Shown here in pieces: positions 55,901 through 64,000 of a stretch of DNA of 64,000 bases. Source of the DNA: Hyposmocoma kahamanoa (taxonomy: Eukaryota > Arthropoda > Insecta > Lepidoptera > Cosmopterigidae). How positions within the stretch are numbered: the first letter of the stretch is position 1; every line of letters begins with the position of its first letter. Below the pieces are notes generated by a model. The model saw nothing but the letters and a program-made list of their open reading frames with translations, had not been told where the DNA came from and searched no databases. The position numbers and the translations under genes were made by a program. The DNA lies in assembly GCF_003589595.1 (NCBI RefSeq), contig NW_020653719.1, positions 1,315,616 through 1,379,615 of the forward strand. Direction: 5' to 3'.

Positions 55901-58900
55901 ATATCTCCATTTAAAAATTATGTGCGAAGTTGGATATTTTATTCTTAAATAATTCGTTTTACACTTTTACTTTAGCCGGTTTTCAGGATTTTATGTATCC
56001 AGGGAAGTATATCGAGTAACAGATTAACACATTCTTTAGACAATATCCTTAGGTGTATCGTATATTTTTTCTAAGACAGTTATTAAATAGTAAATTCTTA
56101 AACCATTTGGTTAGCAAAACAGATTTTTCCGCTTCTCCTGGTGACTCGCCTTAAGTGCGAGTAAAACTTACGCACCAACTTTCCCCACATTAATAAGAAA
56201 AATAGTTTATTCGCAAGTGTATAGTTTAGGGAACGTACCAACTCTCGGTGCGTAACGGAAGTACTGATTTTTTTCATTTGCAAAACACGTCAAATACAAA
56301 AAACTATTTGTTTTTTCTATTTTTCTAATTTTTACTTATTTAAGAATTTTCGAATTGATAAGGGTGATATCGTTTTGTACATTAAAAAAAATGGATTGAC
56401 TGAAGACCCTTTTTCTTTAAAACTACATTTCCATAATTACTTATAATAATGACAGATGTGGGCAACCGATCTTTTTTTATAATGCTAAGTACCGGGACGA
56501 ACTAGTCGTGCACCTGATGGTAAGCTACACGCCTGTCCATAACAATTGCAGTGCCACTCAGAGCTTTAAATGGCAAAGATCTGAGTCACACTGAGACATA
56601 AATTGACATGCCTGTAATTTCACCAGTACCCTACCCTTCAAAACCAGAACACAGTAACGCTGACATTACTGCTTGTTGGCAGAAATAGGTAAGGTGACAG
56701 TTTTCCCTGGACGGACTCTTTCACAAGGAGCTCTACTCCTACTTAAAAAAGTACCTACCTTGAAATTACCTAATTTCAAGTCAACAGCAATATTCGTTTC
56801 TGTGAAAAACAGCCGTGATATGGAGAGGAATGCCAAAGTCTCACCACAAGGGTTTTTTGGAATGTTCGGAAGCTCAAAAAAAGTAATTAATTTATATAAT
56901 CTTTCTACCTGTCCCCGGTGTATTTGTTTTGTTTGAGCTTGTCGTGTCGGCTTAAAGAACACTTGTGAAAGATAAACAAAGCCTTTCTAAAAAGGAACAA
57001 ATGACAAAATAAAACTAGGTGGCACACTTTTGGAGAAATGGACAGTGAGTTTATGAGAGTAATAAATTTCTAATAATACCGTTCTTTTGTTTTGTTTTAC
57101 GGTTGGGCATTTTACACTTGTGCTTGATTTTCCGCAATATAACGATTGCTACCTGCTGTTCTTGGTAAAAAATTACGATTAGAGGTTGAGTTAAAAGAAT
57201 GTGAGATGTTTGAAGCAACACAAATCGCTGCACTTCCGTTAAAAGTACATACTCGTGTTCAGACTCGTACACGCATTACATAACAGTGAAGTTAGTTTTA
57301 ATACTAAATAGTCACAATTATTTCATTGTTTTTGTTTGTCATATTTCATGCTTAATATTTTTCGCATTTAATTATACTTTCTTATACCATATCACAAAGG
57401 CGCTTTTTTTAGTTCTGAACCAAATGTATTGTCTGTAGCACTCGCTACTGAATTGCAAAATTTGTTTTGTACACAGAACTATAACGAGTTTCAAAAGAAC
57501 GTCGTATTTTTGCTGATTCAAAGAGTGTCCTTAAACACGTCATTCAAATAATTTTATTAAATAATATCTCAAAGTGTTACATAAGAGGTAGGTACAAATG
57601 CGTAACCATTTGAAAGAAAGGAACTACTTAAAAACATAGTAAAACATCAAAAAATATGACGCTACTCAAACGCTTTACTGTCTTCTGATTGTTTAAACTA
57701 TAAGCGGTACTTGGCTAATCACGTACCTACACTTACTCCTATTCTATCTCATTGGTTTTTTTTGTTTGGTAGGGTATGTTTAGTTTTCAGTGGAGTTATT
57801 GTTGTGGATTGCTAACAAAATATTGGTTGTGTTTAATTATTTTAACGAACTCTTAGAAAAGTATTGTATGCAATCGTTACGTAATTATGTCTTTAAATCT
57901 CGTACCTATTACTTAAGCCACTCAGCAAAGCGCCGTGGCCTAAACACGGTACTTGACTTTAAGAACCCTCAGCGATCAGTTACACGAGGCGAAAGTTTTC
58001 GCGCGGCCGCCACGCGGCGACCACCCAATTACCACGTCTTCATGTATTCTATTTAAGCTAAAACGTAAAAGCTAAATAAATGAAATTCGTGTCGAATAAA
58101 TGCATCCTCATTATGCAACGATTGCATAAAAACCATAGTTTGAGATATCATTTTATACCTACTAACCATTATTATATATTACAATTTTCACTTTTATTTA
58201 AGTGAGAATTATTACTGTAGTTACTTACATTTTTATTAAATAAGGTATGCGCACATGCCTTCACTACTACACGCTGTCTATTATGCTATTATTTATTTGT
58301 TAAATAATTATTTATATACTTAAGTCTTCGGCTGCTCCAGGGTGAAACCTAGTAACGAACAAATATTTTTTAGCGGAATACTACTCTCACAGTAAGTATC
58401 TAGATCTATCCACCTAATGGTCACAGCAGCTTTAAAATTCTACAATTCATCAGAGATTTCGAAACTTTAAAATCATAGTAAGGCACGCTTAAGTTTCATT
58501 CCTGAGCAGCCAAAGAAACAATTCAAAACATAGCAGGTGTACTTGCAAGATTTTAAAATAGTTAAAGTGTTTTACTAGGTATTTGAAATGGTAACTAACT
58601 TAACTGATACTGAAAATCTTAGTCTTTTTATTAATTTAATTAGTGAAACAAAATCAAATTTTATTCCAAATTTTCTAATGCTATGACTAAACCAAATACC
58701 TAGCAAATGCTTATACTGTGTTTTGATTCTGGCTACTACACTAACTTATAAATTTATGTATAAATATTTAAGTTAGTAAAGGTACAAAATAAACGTTGTG
58801 ATCATTTTTGTGACATCAATATATTCGTTGATTGATACCTTACCTAATTATTACTTTTTTACATTAAACTTTAAAAGTGACCTTGACTCGCCTGTAAAAT

Positions 58901-61900
58901 GTTGTCTAAAGCACTTACTAGGTTTTGTTATGGGGCTGTCATATTTATTCGTAGTATTTGTTAATTTGTACTATATTGAGACATGTTGTACTTTCCACAA
59001 TAAGATTTTCTTTTTACAATAAGATTCCGGACCATTATTAAGATTATAATTTCTTAAGTTTAAAACCTACATTAAAAATATTTTAATTGAAAGTCATATT
59101 ACAAAATTGAAGACTACGTATTAGATAAAGATGAATGGAAAGACGACATACCTCTAGATTCCACACAAATATGATTCAAAGTGTATTCCATAGCATTAAG
59201 TTCTTTTGAAAAAAGTAACTCCTAGAGTTACTTGTTCGTTCTTCTTCAGGAAAGTCATCTTAGTGAAGGAGCAGTTGCTGCAGTTGCAGTTGCAGAGCTC
59301 GGAAAGGCTTTCTTTCTCATTAGAAACCTGCGCGGAAAAGCCTTTTCCACTGCCTAGAAAAAGTTTTTGAAATTCGAACTTGATGATGCGATGAATTGTG
59401 GTGCACCTAACTTTTTCTTTCGATGAAAAAAGGATCTTAATGACACGTTCAACTACGCGAGCTCTCGTAAATTATTTATGTAATATAAATCCGTGGGTAT
59501 ATTTTTTATTCTTATTATTGTTGACATTAAATTGACAACGATAACTAATTTTGTTTATTAATAAATTCGTCGTATTAAGTTTAATTTAATTCGTCGAAGA
59601 ACTAAACTGATTTGTTATAGTTCAACGTTCAACTGTTTTTCTTTCATCTACAATTTTCCTCGTTACAGTGAGGTGAAAAGTTATGTGTTTCGCTAGGCAG
59701 CAAAGTTGTTTTGCATCTCGTGCCTTGAAACCCTCGCTACGCTCAGGATTCTATTTTTGAACCACTGTAAATTTGTTTTACCTATGGAATAACACTATTA
59801 TATTTATAAGTGCGTTGTTACTAACCTCTATGGACAGATATTCCGTAATAAAGATATTTGACTTTGAATTTGAAATAAATGATATATATTTTGACTTTGA
59901 AAAAATTTCCTAGATAATAGAATATTACATTGTGAAAGTAGCGCGATTTATAGTAAGAGGCAGTGAGAACTCGAAAGGCGTACCGCGGGGTAAGCGTTTG
60001 AACCAAATTATATAATGTATTTGAAATAAATATGCTTATTCTATGTACACTTACGCCTACAAACATCGCCACAGTGACATGGCGATCCATGTCACTGTGG
60101 CGATGTTTGTAGGCGTGTCACCTCGATATGGTCATTTTGACCATAGCGAGGCGACGCAAACCACGCCCCCATACCATATCTCTCCTTTTCTTCTATATGT
60201 ATGGTAATAACCTAAAGCAAAACAAAGGCTTGGGATTATTGGAAGTTTACGATCGTCATAAACTCTAAAATTGTTGTCAATTCCTTTAATACCGTGCCAC
60301 CTGATTTTGTTTAGTAATTTCACTTTTTTCTAACACCCAACGTGAAAAGAAGGAAGTTAGAACTTTGAAGCCTTTGTCGGTGTATTGTATGTTTGTTCGT
60401 AGCATCGTAGCTCCCGAACGGTTGCATTGATCGTGAACATATTGACATTGATCGGGTTTTTTATTTGAATGCTAATCTGCCTCTGTAGAAAAAGGTTACC
60501 ATACTGGTCCCGAAAAATTTGTATGGCCTACATTTATTCACATTCAGGTGAGTTTAGGCACATATTACGTAATAGTTCCTAGGTAATAGATACATCACTT
60601 TCATACAAAATCGAAAATACCTACACTATACTGTACATATAAAATAGCCTACTAAATTTGACTTGACACCAAGCGCTCACTACGAGGAAAGAAGAACCTA
60701 CATACGCGCTCAGAGAGGTGAAAATAACGTTGTCCATACGGCGGACGCCGTATGCAGTCATGCGGAGCCGAATGATCATAAATGAAAGACGTGTATGAGC
60801 GCTTGCGCCGACGTCGGCGCACTCAGCGGTAGGCACTTATCGGGTAACTGGTACTGAGATGGTTTCGATTTTGTATATATACTTGTACATAAATTCACTG
60901 AATCACTTATAAATAGTGCCAATATATTATAATAACCCAATTTTTTACAGACTACGACGGCCAAATTGGTTAGTAACAATGTCTATGTTAGTATATATTT
61001 AAATAAATTAGTGTCTGAAGTGAAAAGTTAGTTTCTACTGGTCATGACGAGTCATATCTTGCCGCCACTGTCATCAAGATAAATTTGGGAGCCCGTAGCC
61101 TGTAGAACATCGAAGCAGTCTTTTTGCGTATTGTACTTTAGCGTATTTTTTTTTTCATTCGAGCCGCAACAAAATTCAAAAATAAATATTGGACCTAGAC
61201 GTTCTTTTGTTAAATTCATATTTGTGCAAACGCTTCAATTTTAAATAACCGCCAAAATTGCAAAACAAAATTGCCATTTTCAAATTAGTTTCTTTTCCCA
61301 TCGTGTTTAAAAGTGCCCAGAATTCTGAGCACTTTTGAAGATGATCTTTAAAAAATATTTTTTATAACAAAGGGAAATTACTTCAATATTTTTCGTTCAT
61401 TCCCAGTAGTTAATGTACTCAGTTCTACGTGGAACAACTGTAACCTTAAAATGTCATATTTATTCCTATTAGTTCCATGTAATTTTAAACTATTTTTACA
61501 GCTTATTACTTATCTTCCCTATCAGATCTTTAGAAGTTCATTAATCCCATTTCCAAGATGGACAAATATTTTAAAGAGTCTATAATTGCAGAACATGCGA
61601 TAATAAAATACTCTTTTATTTTTACTTTTATTCATATAATGTCTACGATGCTCGGGACTGTAACCAGGAACCAAGAGAAAGGGGTATTTGCATCTAATAC
61701 GCAATATATGAATGTTTTTATTTCATTTCCTAATGGCTGTCCATTTGTTTGATTGTACGTTTGTTCTTGTCTGTATATTTCGCATACGAAATTAAATACT
61801 GTCATAACTCAAAATTGTGGAGTCGGTTTGAGACGATTTGAAAATTTAACACGTTCATTGCCGTGGTGGGTCAAAATGTCCGGCATATAATCTGCCTGTT

Positions 61901-63873
61901 GGGGCCGTGGGGGGTTAAAATGACCGGCATGACGCACTTAATTTTGCGATCTCGTTCACGCAGGTGTCAAACGCTACGTATTTAGCCATATAATATGACC
62001 CGCGTGGCCTTGACGAACTGCTGTTGCCACTTAGTTTTAGGATTTTTGATGGCATAGTTTTCCTAGAATAAGAGGAAAAAATATATGTATTTCAAATTAA
62101 AAATATTCTTCAATTTCCAATTGGATTTCAAAGTCAACTAAGCCAAAAAATGGTTAATGTGAAATGTCAATCTCAAATGAAAGATGTACATCAGTTTTAG
62201 GTAAACACCGATCGAACATTAGGTGTACATACTTACTCTGCCCGGCATAGCGACTGTCGCGGCCTAAACGTAATAATGCCCTGCATTAATGCCATCCAAA
62301 ACTAGAACCAAATAATGAAATATCGCGAAAAAATGTACATACGTATACAAATGAAACTAAAAACAGTCATATAAGCCAATGTCATATTTAGAACATTTTT
62401 TATAATTCTAGTCGACGACGAACGTGTAAAAATCAGAATGAAACCAATATGTCAATCAATATTATCGTTTATAAATAGATAATTAAGTACTTACTATATA
62501 TAAATAAAAATAATCACATCATAATATAATGTCTTACCCATATATGGCAGGAAAGTCTCCACAGCTCGGTATTCGTAGAATGAGCCCAAGAGCAAAGTGT
62601 CGTTTGTGCCTACTCGGCAGTAAAAAGAGTATTGCAGGGGAGTGTCCGTATCTACCACAGCGAGAGTGCTTATGCGAAACACCGTTTCCAATGCTGTACC
62701 TGAGGCTGGTGTGACCTAGGCAGATAATAAATACTTTAAATGTAACTGTTTAATGTATGATAACTTTGTGTATTATTGTTACATTGATTGTCTTTTATAC
62801 TGTTTTATGTGATTTTCTACCATTAAAATACATTTTCGCCTGCCGTGGAAGTACCGACACGCAGCGGATTCGTTGTGCCTTCGCAGGCGAGCCCACTTTT
62901 CATAATATCATTGCTACTGTTGGGTAATTTTCCGAAAAATTTCAATTAGTGGAAAATTTTCCGGAAAAATTCCTAAAAAGTTGAAGTTTTATTTAGCGTG
63001 AATTGTAGAATGAACTTGTATAGCTGAAACCCACTTAGAGAAAAACGAGATTTAAATTGACTTCAAAACAGCGAAAAAAACCTTAGAGGATGGAAAAAAA
63101 TAAAAACCTCCATTGTTTTCGTTCAGCAACTTCAACTTTTGACAGGTGTCAACGTAAAATGTCGAAAAGTAAAGGAAAAATACCGGGAAAAATAATAATT
63201 CTTCTGAAAAACATTACTTTTTCATAATGGAAACTTTTCCATGACCCAATACTGAGCGAGGCTGCGTAGGTCCTCTTCCCACGGAGCTCGCGTAGCGCGG
63301 CCCGTGAAGCCATGGGCCGTGGGAAGCCGCCTTTAACTTTACGTTTATTTATTTTTTATAATAGTCATCCGATTTTGACAAAACTTTTAATATAAGCATT
63401 TTAAAATATCGAGTACTGGTCCACTCGTCAAATGTTTCAACAAATGCGTCTGCAGCCGAAAATGCAGTTCTTTTGCAAATGCACTTCACTACTACGTTAC
63501 TTTCTTTTGTTTCAGCAATCAGTGGCATTGCGATGAGTACCAGGTGCAGCTAGTTTATTATATGTATGAGCGTTGAATTATTCATAAACAACATAACAAG
63601 CTGTAATTTATTTCTCATACCCACCATTATTTCCCCAGGCTTAGGACTTTGATTCAATTTAAAATTGACATCCGCGTATACTATCCCATTAGTTTCACAT
63701 TCAAACGCCATTGAACAACCACACTCTGCCACGAAGCGAGCTCGGCCAGAAGCCGCGGTTATTTCTGCAGTTACTTGTCTGCATTCAGTAGCATTCGTAA
63801 AATCTGTCAATTCATTTAAAAAGTTCTCCTCTAATGAAAAAATTGTTATCGTGTCCGATAATGCTTCACCATG
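52755..63873 (-). CDS. Polycystin-1-like protein, REJ-module part (partial gene)
   Basis: Four exons, 63621-63873, 62538-62699, 53694-53890 and 52755-52907, join with phases 1, 1 and 0 to 765 nt (255 codons) with no stop. The protein has the layout of a REJ module, the extracellular domain of polycystin-1 and sea-urchin sperm receptors. A Cys-containing segment (RFVAECGCSMAFECE) is followed by NQSPKPGEIMVG and ALETVFRI. Then comes TPLQYSFYCRVG (the D-x-P-L-x-Y-x-F signature), VETFLPYM, and LWAEVCDILGACS (V.D.LGA signature). A helical end (VMAAVITYM..ILSKFITSILEAL) completes the module. The N-terminal part lies beyond the window. At the 3' side, either translation ends two codons later at TGA 52746-52748, or a weak donor (GTACAG) leads to exons I could not find. 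Intron 2 is 8.6 kb and packed with repeats. Polycystin-1 family proteins act in cell-surface sensing and sperm function; the role here is inference. Confidence 0.75.
52975..53070 (+). repeat. Repeat N, copy 1
   Basis: CCCCGACTCGAAAATAGGGG, then TTTGTGTATCTGTTCGTGGCG and TCGTAGCTCTCAAAC. A related segment at 60325-60440 carries GTTTGTTCGTAGCATCGTAGC. Confidence 0.55.
53694..53890 (-). CDS. REJ gene exon c
   Basis: 197 nt: GGTELWAEVCDILGACSTG, IQLSPGDGAAMGTFLDDV, then RGLLRRCEMMYFNNDVMAAV. Acceptor ttttttatag, donor GTAAGT. The two alternative frames are closed by stops, which fixes the frame. Confidence 0.82.
54022..54275 (-). repeat. Family A repeat, copy 12
   Basis: Complete at both ends in the minus orientation, with a ~30-bp internal deletion. 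In the large REJ intron. Confidence 0.88.
54722..55010 (+). repeat. Family A repeat, copy 13 (reference copy for the family)
   Basis: The most frequent repeat in the window (14 copies found, both strands). Order of conserved parts: GACGGGACGAACAAGTCGTG at the start, GTGGTAAGCGACACGCC, then a long stem (GCAGTGCCACTCAGAGCTTT pairing with AAAGATCTGAGGGGCACTGC, in this copy 54773-54820). After it come GACAAGTCCCATGTGCCTG, TTTCACCAGCACCC, a short perfect stem (CAGTAATG..CATTACTG in most copies) and TGCTTGGCGGCAGAAATAGG. The end is GGCAGTACTTCCCTGGACGAAC...GGAGCTCTACTGC. It has no protein-coding capacity and no convincing box B, so it may be a non-tRNA SINE or a non-autonomous DNA element; the class is unresolved. 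Confidence 0.92.
55590..55860. other. CpG-richer island in the REJ intron, unassigned
   Basis: Locally less AT-rich, with open frames on both strands, none with a recognisable domain or credible splice sites. Probably a repeat fragment. Confidence 0.3.
55955..56075 (-). repeat. Repeat M, copy 2
   Basis: The reverse complement matches 27480-27600 (ATATACGATACACCTAAGG, TCTAAAGAATGTGTTAA, AAAATCCTGAAAACCGGC). Confidence 0.75.
56489..56745 (+). repeat. Family A repeat, copy 14
   Basis: Both ends present, with a short deletion in the long stem. Large REJ intron. Confidence 0.88.
57905..58050. repeat. Single arm of the GC-rich foldback family
   Basis: GTTACACGAGGCGAAAGTTTTCGCGCGGCC and ACCACCCAATTACCACGTC match the right arm (inverted) of 44715-45010. 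No second arm found nearby. Confidence 0.65.
58060..60050. other. Intronic, nothing recognised
   Basis: AT-rich part of the large REJ intron; a short GCAGTT repeat at 59275-59296 only. Confidence 0.4.
60055..60151. repeat. Two adjacent hairpins, the first perfect
   Basis: 60055-60083 and 60088-60116 are exact reverse complements (29-bp arms, loop CGAT), starting CGCCTACAAACATCGCC. Right after it, CCTCGATATGGTCA and TGACCATAGCGAGG form a second stem with 13 of 14 pairs (60121-60151). They may be one small foldback element or a small-RNA precursor. Confidence 0.85.
60325..60440 (+). repeat. Repeat N, copy 2
   Basis: Carries GTATGTTTGTTCGTAGCATC and GTAGCTCCCGAACGG, related to 52975-53070. Confidence 0.5.
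60664..60810. mobile_element. Small MITE with two GC-rich palindromes
   Basis: Outer inverted phrases CAAGCGCTCACTAC and GTATGAGCGCTTG. Inside are CATACGGCGGACGCCGTATG (18 of 20 positions paired around a GA centre) and the perfect palindrome GCGCCGACGTCGGCGC. Confidence 0.65.
61855..61955. repeat. Duplicated AAAATGWCCGGCAT phrase
   Basis: TTAACACGTTCATTGCCGTGG is followed by two direct copies of GTGGKGGGTYAAAATG(T/A)CCGGCAT. The TTAACACG start recalls piggyBac-type ends (TTAA target), but no matching inverted end was found. Confidence 0.3.
62538..62699 (-). CDS. REJ gene exon b
   Basis: 162 nt: TALETVFRISTLAVVDTDTP, LQYSFYCRVGTNDTLLLGSF, then YEYRAVETFLPYM. Holds the most diagnostic REJ signature (aspartates followed by PL-Y-F). 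Acceptor accagcctcag, donor GTAAGA. Confidence 0.82.
62838..62893. repeat. GC-rich hairpin segment
   Basis: CGCCTGCCGTGGAAGTACC ... TTCGCAGGCG, ends pairing as CGCCTGC/GCAGGCG. Intron a-b of the REJ gene; class unknown. Confidence 0.45.
63262..63335. repeat. GC-rich hairpin CTTCCCACGG/CCGTGGGAAG
   Basis: A perfect 10-bp stem encloses a loop with CATGGG and GCGCGGCCCGTG; much more GC-rich than its surroundings. Probably the end of a repeat element. Confidence 0.5.
63621..63873 (-). CDS. REJ gene exon a
   Basis: 253 nt: HGEALSDTITIFSLEEN, TNATECRQVTAEITAASG, RFVAECGCSMAFECETNG, ADVNFKLNQSPKPGEIMV. Acceptor ttctttgtttttag. Two donors overlap: GTGGGT at 63624 and GTATGA at 63620. Only the second keeps the frame into exon b and yields the expected Gly before ALETVFRI, so I chose it. 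Confidence 0.8.
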
Positions 63874-64000
63874 CTAAAAACAAAGAACAATATTAAATAT
63901 CAATTGTCGCCGTAGTGTATACCAGTGTAGTTTAGTGTAAAATCGTAAATAGGTAATTTTCACATTAGTTTTCTTTACCTAATTTCGGTGGCAATTTTAA

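Overview
The window is AT-rich animal nuclear DNA. It has split genes with GT-AG introns, mariner and non-LTR (LINE) relics, tRNA-derived SINEs and many small inverted-repeat transposons. The style of repeats suggests an insect, most likely a moth or butterfly; this is an inference from repeat content, and no diagnostic single-copy gene is present. A run of 10 Ns (36473-36482) marks an assembly gap.

Two related genes on the minus strand were rebuilt exon by exon by matching splice sites and phases. Gene 1 (40139 down to 34416, nine exons, 574 aa) and gene 2 (28209 down to 22713, six exons, 232 aa) both encode a short leader, an AT-hook (RKRGRP) and, directly after it, a basic helix-loop-helix domain. 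The first five coding exons have the same intron phases (0,0,0,1,0). The first coding exon is 12 nt in both and the basic-helix 1 exon is 102 nt in both. The two promoters also share short blocks. They are head-to-tail tandem duplicates whose C-terminal parts have diverged strongly. I do not recognise a named gene; the AT-hook plus bHLH architecture is the most interesting content of the window.

From 64 kb down to 52.7 kb on the minus strand lie four exons (63621-63873, 62538-62699, 53694-53890, 52755-52907). They join in perfect phase to encode a receptor-for-egg-jelly (REJ) type module like that of polycystin-1 proteins. The gene starts outside the window. It may end at 52746, giving a REJ-only protein, or continue through a weak donor.

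On the plus strand there are only two orphan coding-exon candidates (362-519 and 14919-15185), with compatible phases; their gene is unknown.

Everything else is mobile-element debris. It includes a CR1-like reverse transcriptase piece at the left edge, an R1-like LINE tail (6.5-6.9 kb), a dead DD34D mariner (8066-9370) and Penelope-like GIY-YIG remnants (18-20 kb). There are also LINE tails at 28.5, 42.6 and 50 kb, at least 14 copies of one ~290-bp structured repeat (family A here), three tRNA-derived SINE families (B, C, D), and several MITEs, foldback elements and perfect hairpins. An inverted pair of one repeat family (21.5-21.96 kb and 41.46-41.87 kb) brackets the two bHLH genes.
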